Below are positions 1 to 7,875 of a stretch of 32,115 nucleotides of DNA, one piece after another. Every line of letters starts with the position of its first letter. Position 1 is the stretch's first letter. The notes under the pieces were generated by a model. It had not been told where the DNA came from and did no database searches. It saw only the letters and a program-made list of their open reading frames with translations. The DNA is from Hellea sp. (GTDB taxonomy: Bacteria; Pseudomonadota; Alphaproteobacteria; Caulobacterales; Maricaulaceae), in contig JALZWM010000147.1 of assembly GCA_023300105.1 (NCBI GenBank), forward strand, positions 1 through 32,115. The letters are read 5' to 3'. A program made the position numbers and the translations under genes.

Positions 1-747
1 AAGCAAGGCCAGAAATTTATTCACCCCGCCAGGAATAAAAACGGCGCGATTACGTTCGCAGGCCTCAACGGCCTGCTCAGCGCAGTCTTTGGCCTCCATA
101 AACATAAAGCTTGGTAATTTACTCACCGCGCTGCGAGTCCCGTTCACATCATGAAATTCTGTAAAAACAAACCCTGGACAGAGCGCGCTTACATGTACGC
201 CGCTCTTGCTCATTTCCATATTTAAGCTCTCAGAGAACTTTATTAGAAAACTTTTCACAGCCGCATAAAGTGTATGTCCGTTAGAGCCCGGTAAATGACC
301 CGCTAACGAAGCCACATTGATTATCCGTCCAAACCCATTTTCGGCCATAGCGGGCGCAAGTTTACGCGCCAGTTCGCAAGGCGCCGTTAGCATCAACTGT
401 ATGAAATTAGCATGGTCTTCCCATGAGCTATCAAAATAGCCACCTGGGTGCCCATAGCCTGCATTATTAACGAGGCCGTCTATATGTAGTTTTTTAGCCG
501 CCAAACGTTTCAAGAGCTGGTCCGTAGCGCCTGCGTCAAATAAATCCACGGAGAAGATGTGGCTAGTCGTTTCAAATTCTTTTTTAAGTTCCGTGGCCAA
601 AGCAATCATTGGTGCTTCGCGGCGCGCACACAACGCCAAGTCCCATCCACGAGCGGCATATTCACGGGCTATAGCCGCCCCTATGCCCGCAGATGCACCT
701 GTAATAAGGCAAACTGGTTTACGCCCTTTTTTGTCTATTTGGGTCAT
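1..747 (-). CDS. SDR family NAD(P)-dependent oxidoreductase, 3' end cut by window edge
   Basis: Reading the minus strand from an ATG at 745-747 gives 249 uninterrupted codons to the window edge, so the C-terminus and stop lie outside. The fold is a classical short-chain dehydrogenase: the cofactor-binding TGASAGIG is at residues 17-23, NNAGYG begins at about residue 94, the catalytic Ser lies in NVASLAG (about 147), and YAAVK (Tyr161, Lys165) is the YxxxK active site. The CPGFVFTEF stretch further on is also typical of SDRs. The Arg-rich turn after strand 2 (CARRE) suggests preference for NADP(H), which is an inference. The closest general type is the DltE/YqjQ-like SDR group; the substrate cannot be read from sequence. 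It is divergent from the fatty acid hydroxylase gene that starts at 855. Confidence 0.9.
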   Translation of the reverse strand, partial: MTQIDKKGRKPVCLITGASAGIGAAIAREYAARGWDLALCARREAPMIALATELKKEFETTSHIFSVDLFDAGATDQLLKRLAAKKLHIDGLVNNAGYGHPGGYFDSSWEDHANFIQLMLTAPCELARKLAPAMAENGFGRIINVASLAGHLPGSNGHTLYAAVKSFLIKFSESLNMEMSKSGVHVSALCPGFVFTEFHDVNGTRSAVSKLPSFMFMEAKDCAEQAVEACERNRAVFIPGGVNKFLALL

Positions 748-854
748 TACAGTCTCTCAAATAATTAAGATGCACCTTTGCGTATTTCTGATAACAAAGG
801 CAGTACTGATATGAAAGGCTTATCCTAAAGCCTAAGGAAAATTAGGCGAATGTC

Positions 855-1649
855 ATGTTAAATGAAACCTTCATACGGTTGAGTATATTTATCGGAGTCC
901 TCGTTATTTTCATCAGTTTAGAGGCTCTGTTTCCAAAAAAAAAACGTACGCAAGCACGCCGGAAACGCTGGATTACACATGCTTGTTTCACAGTGATTAA
1001 CACTGCTGCGCTTCGCCTCTTAGGTCCTATTGCCGCCTTATCCATAGCGAGTTGGGTTAACTTTCATAATATTGGGCTTTTTAACGCCACCGATTGGCCG
1101 CTTTGGTTAGAGGTTAGCTTAGCTTTTATTATTTTTGATTTTGCTATTTATCTTCAGCACGTCGTGACTCATAAAGTTCCCCTCCTGTGGCGATTACATA
1201 AGGTTCACCATTCAGATCGGGATTTAGATGCCAGCTCGGCCCTACGGTTTCATCCGTTAGAAATTATGCTCTCGATGATTTATAAATGCAGTCTTATTTT
1301 TCTTATTGGCCCCGCAGTTATCGCGGTACTTATTTTTGAAATTTTCCTCAATGCATCTGCTATTTTTAATCACGCCAATCTCACCCTACCATTTCGAATT
1401 GACCGTCTTATAAGGCTATTCATTGTAACCCCCGACATGCACCGCGTTCACCATTCTATTATCCCATCAGAAACAGATAGTAATTTTGGATTTAATCTCT
1501 CCATTTGGGATCGTATTTTTAAAACCTACAAAGCCCAACCCAAAGCGGGTCACACAGAGATGGTGATTGGTTTATCAGAACATCAAACAGATGCACCAAC
1601 GAGCCTTATTTGGAGCTTAAAGCTTCCATTTGCAAAACATCGGGATTAA
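855..1649 (+). CDS. Fatty acid hydroxylase / sterol desaturase family membrane di-iron protein
   Basis: This 264-residue integral membrane protein carries the histidine clusters of the fatty acid hydroxylase superfamily (Pfam PF04116): HVVTH at 102-106, HKVHH at 115-119, a lone His at about 173 (FNHAN) and HRVHH at 196-200. In this family the histidines bind a di-iron centre for O2-dependent hydroxylation or desaturation of lipids. Hydrophobic helices occur around residues 7-26, 45-68, 86-101 and 142-170. The ATG at 855 was chosen because it opens directly into the first hydrophobic helix; only a weak, distant Shine-Dalgarno (AAGGA near 834) precedes it. It is followed after 28 bases by lemA and may share its transcript. 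The actual lipid substrate is unknown. Confidence 0.85.
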   Translation: MLNETFIRLSIFIGVLVIFISLEALFPKKKRTQARRKRWITHACFTVINTAALRLLGPIAALSIASWVNFHNIGLFNATDWPLWLEVSLAFIIFDFAIYLQHVVTHKVPLLWRLHKVHHSDRDLDASSALRFHPLEIMLSMIYKCSLIFLIGPAVIAVLIFEIFLNASAIFNHANLTLPFRIDRLIRLFIVTPDMHRVHHSIIPSETDSNFGFNLSIWDRIFKTYKAQPKAGHTEMVIGLSEHQTDAPTSLIWSLKLPFAKHRD

Positions 1650-1677
1650 TTTATTCTGAGGTTATAAAGGAAATACT

Positions 1678-2235
1678 ATGCCTCTTCTTATCATATCTAT
1701 CCTGCTTGGTCTTATCGGTATTTGGGTTGCAGTCACATTCAACCAGTTAGTCAGTATGCGCCAGATGGCCGAAAACGGCTGGAGCGATATTGAAGTCCAG
1801 CTTAAACGCCGCGCTGACCTCATCCCACGTCTTGTCTCAACCGTTAAAGGCTATGCGGCGCATGAGAATAAATTATTTATTGATATCACCGAAAAACGCA
1901 ATCAAGCTCTCGCGGCAGGAAATAATCCTAAAACACGCGGCGCGGCCGAAGCTGCTCTCGCCCCGCCCATGGGACGCCTCATGGCGGTAGCTGAAGATTA
2001 CCCTGACCTGAAAGCCAGTCAAAATTTTCTCGATTTGCAAAATGAACTTGCAGACACAGAAGATAAAATTGAGATGGCGCGGCGCTTTTATAATGGCGCG
2101 GTACGGATCTTAAATATCAAAGTTCAATCCGTGCCATCAAATCTTGTCGCCGGTCCTTTGGGCTTTCGTCAACTCGGTTATTTTGAGATCGATATCGCAG
2201 ATGCAGTCGCTCCCAATATTGAGTTTAAAACATGA
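1678..2235 (+). CDS. LemA family protein
   Basis: This 185-residue protein has one N-terminal membrane anchor (about residues 2-22) and then a helical LemA domain. The segment NGWSDIEVQLKRRADLIPRL at about 38-57 is the family hallmark, followed by VSTVKGYAAHE; the C-terminal helix ends with RRFYNGAVRILNIKVQSVP and the usual GF..YFE-type ending. LemA proteins are membrane-anchored helical bundles of poorly known role, regularly found with DUF2207 or TPM-domain partners. The start has a good Shine-Dalgarno, AAAGGA, seven bases upstream. The stop overlaps the ATG of the DUF2207 gene by four bases (ATGA), which implies translational coupling and a shared function. Confidence 0.92.
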   Translation: MPLLIISILLGLIGIWVAVTFNQLVSMRQMAENGWSDIEVQLKRRADLIPRLVSTVKGYAAHENKLFIDITEKRNQALAAGNNPKTRGAAEAALAPPMGRLMAVAEDYPDLKASQNFLDLQNELADTEDKIEMARRFYNGAVRILNIKVQSVPSNLVAGPLGFRQLGYFEIDIADAVAPNIEFKT

Positions 2236-3941
2236 TCCGCATTCTTTTATCACTTTGCCTGAGCGTCTTATTTTTAAGCGGCGCGGCTTTAGCCGAAGAA
2301 AAAATAACATCCTATGAGGTCAACATAAATGTTCAACAAGATGCCGACTTTATTTTAACAGAAAAAATAAATGTCATTTCCGAAGGCCGTCAAATTCGGC
2401 GCGGTATCTTCCGTGACCTCCCGCGTTTCAAATTAGACGAAGGCGCGAAAATTCCTTACCAATATAAAATTTTATCTATCACTCGAAATGGAAACCCCGA
2501 GCCCTTTGCCAATAGTGATAGAGATAATGCGACACAAATCCGCATAGGTGACGCCGATTACTTTCTCCCGCGCGGCGCACATAATTACGTCATCACCTAT
2601 GAAGTGAAAAATGAGGTCCGTTATAATGAAAGTTTCGATGAGGTGTATTGGAATGCCATCGGTACATATTGGAATTTTCCAATGGATAAGGCCAACGCCA
2701 CAATCACCTTTCCTCAAGCAATCGTGCCGCTTGAATTAAATTGTTTCACGGGAAGGTACGGCGCAACTGAATCTAATTGCAAAATGTCCCGCAATGGTCA
2801 GAGCTTTTATATTGAAGCCTTGTCTTCATTAGGTCCACGTGAAGGCATGTCAGTCTCTATTAAGTTTGCCAAAGGCATCATCGACCCGCCCAGCCAAGAA
2901 GATAAAAAGATGTTGTGGTGGTTTAAAAATGGCGCGATTGCCCTGCTAGGATTTTCTTTGATTGGTCTTTTTGGGTATTATTATAGAGCCTGGAATAAAG
3001 TCGGGCGCGACCCTCAAAAGAAGCCTATTTTTGCACGTTACGGACCGCCAGAAGGTTATTCCCCTGCCGCAGTACATCAAATTTATTACAGAGGCCTGCG
3101 CGGCAACAAAGCCTTAATTTCCAGCCTCATCCATATGTCCGTCAATAAACATTTAGAGATGGAATCGTCAAAGTCCGAAACCAATATTCGTTATCTGGGT
3201 CAAAATAAAGACGATACATTACCTGTTGAGCAAGCCGCTTTGGTTCGCAAACTTTTTACGCGGCAGTCGTTTATTCACCTTGGAAAGACACCTAATATAA
3301 CCTTTACCTCTGCCTATACGTCCTTCAAGCGCATCGTATCAAAGACGTACGGACGCGACTATTTTCAATGGAACGCGCGTTCAAGTATTTTTGGAATTGC
3401 CTTAAGTGTTTTCAGTGTCGTTGCTGCCTTCACACAATTCTACGGTAATAATTCAGAGTATTTCTTTATCACCCTTGCCGTGCTTGCAGTCCTTAATTTG
3501 TTCTTTGTTTTTATCATGCCTGCGCCGACTAAAAAGGGACAAAAGATTAGATCTGAAATTGAAGGGTTTAAACTCTATTTAGAAACCGCAGAGAAAGGAC
3601 GCCTCAACGCTGAAAAAGATGTGCTCAGCGGCCGTGAACCCCCGATGACGACAGAGCGTTACGAGTCCTTTTTGCCTTATGCCATTGCCTTAGATGTTGA
3701 AAAGCCTTGGACCAAATACTTTGAAAAAATCCTGCCAGACGTTGCAAAATCTTACAGCCCAAGTTGGGGCTATATGCGCGGCGGCAATTATGGGTCTATA
3801 GGCGGCATTAACCGCGCGCTAGAATCAAACCTCAACTCAGGTGTTTCCCGCGCTATGCCGCAAAGCTCTAGCTCGTCCGGCGGCGGGGGCGGTGGATTTT
3901 CTGGCGGAGGCGGAGGCGGCGGAGGCGGCGGAGGTTGGTAA
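2232..3941 (+). CDS. DUF2207 domain membrane protein with glycine-rich tail
   Basis: This 569-residue protein begins with a signal peptide (about 1-21, ending in SGAALAEE). An extracytoplasmic beta-rich DUF2207 domain covers roughly residues 24-215 and contains the typical RGIFRDLPRF and YWNAIGTYWNFP segments. A transmembrane helix at about 232-250 follows, then a cytoplasmic region interrupted by two adjacent helices at about 385-435. The last 25 residues are almost only Ser and Gly and end in Trp, a tail often seen in this family and perhaps used for binding or secretion. It is translationally coupled to lemA, and LemA-DUF2207 pairs are widespread. Biochemical activity is unknown. The gene ends 22 bases from the convergent MscS gene. 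Confidence 0.88.
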   Translation: MIRILLSLCLSVLFLSGAALAEEKITSYEVNINVQQDADFILTEKINVISEGRQIRRGIFRDLPRFKLDEGAKIPYQYKILSITRNGNPEPFANSDRDNATQIRIGDADYFLPRGAHNYVITYEVKNEVRYNESFDEVYWNAIGTYWNFPMDKANATITFPQAIVPLELNCFTGRYGATESNCKMSRNGQSFYIEALSSLGPREGMSVSIKFAKGIIDPPSQEDKKMLWWFKNGAIALLGFSLIGLFGYYYRAWNKVGRDPQKKPIFARYGPPEGYSPAAVHQIYYRGLRGNKALISSLIHMSVNKHLEMESSKSETNIRYLGQNKDDTLPVEQAALVRKLFTRQSFIHLGKTPNITFTSAYTSFKRIVSKTYGRDYFQWNARSSIFGIALSVFSVVAAFTQFYGNNSEYFFITLAVLAVLNLFFVFIMPAPTKKGQKIRSEIEGFKLYLETAEKGRLNAEKDVLSGREPPMTTERYESFLPYAIALDVEKPWTKYFEKILPDVAKSYSPSWGYMRGGNYGSIGGINRALESNLNSGVSRAMPQSSSSSGGGGGGFSGGGGGGGGGGGW

Positions 3942-3963
3942 TCAACCCACCACTCAATCCAGC

Positions 3964-5604
3964 TTATTTAAGCAAACGCACTTCGGTTTGCGGTAATGGC
4001 ATCTTGATATTGTTTTTTTTCAAAATTCGCCAAACCATAAAATTCAAATCTGATGTAAATTTATTCGGGCCGTCATCAATACCTGAACACCAAAATTCAA
4101 CGGCAAATTCAATACCCGATTTCCCAAAGGCTCGTAATTCTAAGTCGGGCTCTTCGGGCTCTTGAAGCACACTTCGGTGACTTGAAATCTCAGGAATAAT
4201 AATGGCTTCAAGTTTATCGACATCGGTATCATAGGCCACTGTGAAATAAACCTCATATCTTTGGCGCGGGTCTTTGTGCGTCCAATTCTCATATGCATTT
4301 TCAATAAAAGTCGTATTTGGTACCATGATGTCTTTACCGTCAGTTGTTTCAACAACAGTCGAGCGCATATTAATCGCCTCCACAAAGCCTTCGCGTCCGT
4401 CTTCTAGGGAGACAAAATCACCAACGCGAACCGAGCGGTCAAACAAAATAATCATGCCTGAGACAAAATTCGCCGCAACGGGCTGTAGGCCAAGGCCAAT
4501 ACCCAAAGACATTGCCGATATAATCATCACAAGACCAGACATTGGAACTTTGGCCGCGCCCATAACCATGACGAAAATAATACCAAAGAGAAAGATTTGG
4601 AATATCTTTGAAACAACTTCAACGGTGCTACTATCAAGTGACTCTTGAGAGCGAATAGCCGTTTGACCTTTACTATTAAGGATTCCTCCAAGCTTAAAGA
4701 AGATTGACCCAAAAATACCTAATTGAACAACAGTCATTAAAGTAATTGGCGTATCGCCCATTTTCATTAACTCAGCCCCTTTCAGGAATCCTGTTAGATC
4801 ATCGAAATATCCAAACACCGCTAAAACAGCGAGTGGTATTAAAACCCACGTTGCAATTTTTCTTAAAAGTTCATTTGGAATAAAAGTTTTAATCGCCTTA
4901 TAAAGTAAGAAAACAACGGCGAGACCTTGCGCCAATTTAACAAGCCAATCTTGCCCCGCAACCGGGACAGCTTTCAAAACAGTTGCAAAGACGGCTAAGA
5001 GTAGAACCAAAATAGCGGCTCTTAAAAATTCACGCGAACGGTAAATATAATCACGGACGACTTTTAATTTCATTCCTTCAGCTGGAGCTTGGTTAAATAA
5101 AAATATTTTATTGCGAAGAGTCTTCGCAATGATTGGAGATAATACATAAGCGGCAACGATAGCACCGACTTGCGCCAAGAATGAGATACTCGTCAGCCAA
5201 CCTATAATTTTATCGACAATAGTTTTACCCAGCGCCTTAATCTCTTCGGCTGAGGTTGGGAAAAGGCTTTTCTTTGCGGGCACCTCGTCGCTTACGACGG
5301 CCAGTTCAGCCTCTTGTTTTTTCTTTTGCTCAGCAACAGCTTCAGCAATTGCTCGGTCAGCCTTTTCTCGTGCTTCCATCGCCTCAATAAGCGCCGGGTC
5401 ATTAAGGTCAATTATTTGAGAGTTAGCGGCGCTAGGCGTTATTTCTAGAGCCTCTTCAAGCACCTCGGTAGTTTCGGCGGTCTGTTGTTTTGATGCGTCA
5501 ACTTCAGCACTTTGCGAATAGGCTTGCTGGCCGATAAGAGTTAAGCACGCAAAACATAGTGTAAACATTATGCGAATAAGTATTTGGACTGAATGTTTCA
5601 TCAT
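3964..5604 (-). CDS. MscS-family mechanosensitive ion channel, long form
   Basis: This 546-residue protein has a signal peptide (about 1-30, ...QQAYSQS), a charged Ala/Glu/Lys-rich periplasmic region to about 120, and about seven membrane helices from about 135 to 390. The last helix and the following segment, GLQPVAANFVSGMIILFDRS, match the pore-lining TM3 and start of the MscS beta domain. VRVGDFVSLEDGREGFVEAI, RSTVVETTDGKDIMVPN and the C-terminal alpha/beta domain are canonical. MscS channels release osmolytes on hypo-osmotic shock. This is longer than E. coli MscS (286 aa) and resembles the YjeP/YbdG-type enlarged members. Two consecutive ATGs at 5604 and 5601 are possible starts, with a G-rich Shine-Dalgarno upstream. 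It is divergent from argG. Confidence 0.92.
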   Translation of the reverse strand: MMKHSVQILIRIMFTLCFACLTLIGQQAYSQSAEVDASKQQTAETTEVLEEALEITPSAANSQIIDLNDPALIEAMEAREKADRAIAEAVAEQKKKQEAELAVVSDEVPAKKSLFPTSAEEIKALGKTIVDKIIGWLTSISFLAQVGAIVAAYVLSPIIAKTLRNKIFLFNQAPAEGMKLKVVRDYIYRSREFLRAAILVLLLAVFATVLKAVPVAGQDWLVKLAQGLAVVFLLYKAIKTFIPNELLRKIATWVLIPLAVLAVFGYFDDLTGFLKGAELMKMGDTPITLMTVVQLGIFGSIFFKLGGILNSKGQTAIRSQESLDSSTVEVVSKIFQIFLFGIIFVMVMGAAKVPMSGLVMIISAMSLGIGLGLQPVAANFVSGMIILFDRSVRVGDFVSLEDGREGFVEAINMRSTVVETTDGKDIMVPNTTFIENAYENWTHKDPRQRYEVYFTVAYDTDVDKLEAIIIPEISSHRSVLQEPEEPDLELRAFGKSGIEFAVEFWCSGIDDGPNKFTSDLNFMVWRILKKNNIKMPLPQTEVRLLK

Positions 5605-5695
5605 AATCCCCCCGTTTTACGTAGTGTTATGCCAAAAAACTATCTTTTGTAAATCTTTTTGAGCTATATTCACTTTGTAATTTGGAGTTCTCAAA

Positions 5696-6919
5696 ATGGC
5701 TAAGCCCAAAAAAGTCGTCCTTGCCTATTCTGGCGGTTTGGATACATCAATCATTCTTAAATGGTTGCAAGAAGAAAAAGGCTGCGAAGTTGTTACCTTC
5801 ACTGCAGATCTTGGCCAAGGCGAAGAACTAGAACCTGCGCGCCGTAAAGCTGAGGCCTGCGGCGTCAAAGAAATTTTCATCGACGACCTCCGCGAAGAAT
5901 TCGTACGTGATTTCGTTTTTCCGATGTTTCGCGCCAATGCGCTCTACGAAGGATTGTATCTTCTGGGGACATCAATCGCCCGCCCGCTTATCTCTAAGCG
6001 GCAAATTGAAATCGCGCACATGGTCGGCGCAGATGCCGTTTGTCACGGCGCAACGGGTAAAGGAAATGATCAGGTCCGTTTTGAGCTTGCCTATTATGCT
6101 TTAGACCCAGACATTAAAGTTATCGCGCCTTGGCGTGAATGGGAATTGAACTCAAGAACTAAACTCATTGAATATGCTGAGAAACATAATATTGAGATCG
6201 CCACAGATAAGCGCGGCGAAGCCCCTTTCTCGGTTGACGCGAACCTACTGCATACTTCATCTGAAGGAAAAGCGCTTGAAGATCCAAATGAAGAAGCGCC
6301 AGAATTTGTTTACCAGCGTACCGTCAGCCCTGAAGCGGCACCTGACAAAGCCACATATATCGAAGTTGGATTTGAGCAAGGAGATGCTGTCTCTATTAAC
6401 GGCGATGAGATGTCACCTGCAACGCTCTTAACCAAACTCAATGAACTTGGTGGCGCGAACGGAATTGGTCGTTTGGACTTATTAGAGAATCGGTTTGTCG
6501 GGATGAAATCGCGCGGTATCTATGAGACGCCCGGCGGGACTATTCTTTTAATGGCGCATCGCGGTATTGAGCAAATCACAATGGATAAAGGTGCCATGCA
6601 TCTAAAAGATGAGTTAATGCCTAAATATGCCGAACTTGTTTATAATGGCTATTGGTACTCACCTGAGCGTGAAATGATTCAAGCCGCCGTTGATAAGAGC
6701 CAAGAACTTGTCACAGGTACCGTGCGTCTCAAACTTTATAAGGGCAATGTTGATATTGTCGGCCGTAAGTCACCTTATTCGCTCTACTCACAAGAACACG
6801 TGACCTTCGAAGAAGATGATGTTTATGATCAAGCCGATGCAGGCGGGTTTATTAAAATCAACGCCTTACGTTTACGTCTACTAAAGGCCCGCGACCGCAA
6901 AGCAGGACGTAACGTTTAG
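5696..6919 (+). CDS. argG: Argininosuccinate synthase
   Basis: This 407-residue enzyme joins citrulline and aspartate with ATP to make argininosuccinate, the penultimate step of arginine biosynthesis in the cytosol. The N-terminal PP-loop AYSGGLDTS (residues 9-17) binds [17 protein letters not shown] (about 118-131), APWREW and [12 protein letters not shown] are family signatures, and the length matches bacterial ArgG. The Shine-Dalgarno GGAG ends eight bases before the ATG. The gene is monocistronic: it is divergent from the MscS gene and is followed by a hairpin terminator at 6985-7014. A TATATT at 5665-5670 could be its -10 box, but no good -35 box is seen. Confidence 0.98.
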   Translation: MAKPKKVVLAYSGGLDTSIILKWLQEEKGCEVVTFTADLGQGEELEPARRKAEACGVKEIFIDDLREEFVRDFVFPMFRANALYEGLYLLGTSIARPLISKRQIEIAHMVGADAVCHGATGKGNDQVRFELAYYALDPDIKVIAPWREWELNSRTKLIEYAEKHNIEIATDKRGEAPFSVDANLLHTSSEGKALEDPNEEAPEFVYQRTVSPEAAPDKATYIEVGFEQGDAVSINGDEMSPATLLTKLNELGGANGIGRLDLLENRFVGMKSRGIYETPGGTILLMAHRGIEQITMDKGAMHLKDELMPKYAELVYNGYWYSPEREMIQAAVDKSQELVTGTVRLKLYKGNVDIVGRKSPYSLYSQEHVTFEEDDVYDQADAGGFIKINALRLRLLKARDRKAGRNV

Positions 6920-6984
6920 GTATTTAAAAAATCAGACATGAATTAATCGATTCATACATGATAAATCATTTAAAATTTTGATAA

Positions 6985-7014
6985 AGCGGGGGCCTTAAAG
7001 GCTCGCCGTTTTTT
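6985..7014 (+). terminator. Intrinsic terminator downstream of argG
   Basis: A GC-rich stem (left arm from 6985, GCGGGGGCC; loop TTAAA; right arm GGCTCGCCG with one bulged G and one G-U pair) runs directly into six Ts at 7009-7014. It lies 65 bases past the argG stop and just before the end of the convergent glutamine-rich gene. Confidence 0.75.
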
Positions 7015-7022
7015 CATTTTAC

Positions 7023-7667
7023 TTATTTATCCAATAGCATTTCATCCGTCAGCGCCATCATGCTGGTCTTGTCCCCTAACATGCCTTCTGACATTTGCAT
7101 CTCTGAAGTTAACTCGGGTACAGTTGAGATCGCGTTTAAGGGCGGCGTATCTCCACCTGAAAATAGCATTTTTCCTAGCGTCATCCCAAGAACACCCATC
7201 GCTAATCCAGCCATAAATATAATTGGCCTAGCAATCCCACTTGCCGTTGGCACGGCTTTCAATGTTGTACCCATTTGGCCTTGTCTCACGTGTTCGGGCA
7301 TTTGTGATTGGGGAATATAATGTTGCTGCAATTGAGGCTGGAATTGTTGTTGGTGCGTAGGTTGAAACTGCTGTGGTGGAGCGGGCTGAGCCTGTTGCGC
7401 TGGTGCCTGAATTTGCCCTTGATGTGGAACAACTTTTGGCTGTCGCGTATAAGGCTGCGCAGCATGCTGCTGAGGGACATGATGCTGAGAGCTTGGGCCA
7501 GCAGCATGTTTAGATTGAGGCGTAAGTCCTGCTGGAGGCGCATAAGGCTGAGGCTGTAATTGCTGAAGCGTTAGCGGGTGATGCGGAGCATCTATTGGCG
7601 CTGGAATTTGCATAGCTTTTTGCGCCATTTGTTGACGAAATTCTGCTGGATTGAACTCTTCAACCAT
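7023..7667 (-). CDS. Hypothetical glutamine/proline-rich single-pass membrane protein
   Basis: This 214-residue protein matches no family I recognise. Residues 1-31 form a short, mildly charged N-terminus. Residues 32-132 are strongly low-complexity, with about 30 Gln in 100 residues mixed with Pro, His and Ala. Residues 149-170 form one hydrophobic helix preceded by Arg147. The C-terminal 44 residues are acidic and rich in Met, Ser and Thr. The positive-inside rule places the Gln-rich region in the cytoplasm. The ATG at 7665-7667 has a GGGAGC Shine-Dalgarno six bases upstream. A CtrA-type box lies 54 bases upstream of the start. It could be a polar scaffold or envelope-tethered disordered protein, but nothing in the sequence proves this. 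Confidence 0.75.
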   Translation of the reverse strand: MVEEFNPAEFRQQMAQKAMQIPAPIDAPHHPLTLQQLQPQPYAPPAGLTPQSKHAAGPSSQHHVPQQHAAQPYTRQPKVVPHQGQIQAPAQQAQPAPPQQFQPTHQQQFQPQLQQHYIPQSQMPEHVRQGQMGTTLKAVPTASGIARPIIFMAGLAMGVLGMTLGKMLFSGGDTPPLNAISTVPELTSEMQMSEGMLGDKTSMMALTDEMLLDK

Positions 7668-7720
7668 AACTTGCTCCCTAAATTATAACCTCTAACTACT
7701 CTAATTTTTCTAAGATGCAC

Positions 7721-7737
7721 TTAATGCGGTGTTAACC
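7721..7737 (+). promoter_or_regulatory. CtrA-type binding box (TTAA-N7-TTAACC)
   Basis: TTAA at 7721-7724, seven bases, then TTAACC at 7732-7737 matches the full consensus of the alphaproteobacterial cell-cycle regulator CtrA. A GATTC (GANTC, CcrM methylation motif) follows at 7748-7752. The site sits between two divergent genes, 54 bases upstream of the Gln-rich membrane protein and 139 bases upstream of glutamate dehydrogenase. The pattern is direct observation; binding by CtrA is inferred. Confidence 0.55.
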
Positions 7738-7875
7738 AAGTTTTCAGGATTCGCGTCAATGGTAGTAGCAGAAGAAAATCTGTGCTGTTTAATCTATGAA
7801 AAAGAAAAGCTTTTCCTATTTTAAATAAATACCGACCCAATAAACATTCAGGATCAATAACCTGGCAGGAGACTA

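Noticed and set aside
557-814. Two overlapping plus-strand open frames of 69 and 85 codons
   Set aside because: They lie opposite the clearly coding SDR gene and have no family resemblance or ribosome site.
3870-3941. Ser/Gly-rich repeat tract at the end of the DUF2207 gene as a possible phase-variable repeat
   Set aside because: The codons GGC/GGG/GGA are mixed rather than a uniform unit, and Gly-rich tails are usual in this family.
6938-6969. Two small AT-rich palindromes after argG (ATGAAT/ATTCAT and ATGAT/ATCAT)
   Set aside because: They are short, AT-rich and without a T tract; the real terminator follows at 6985. They are most likely chance.
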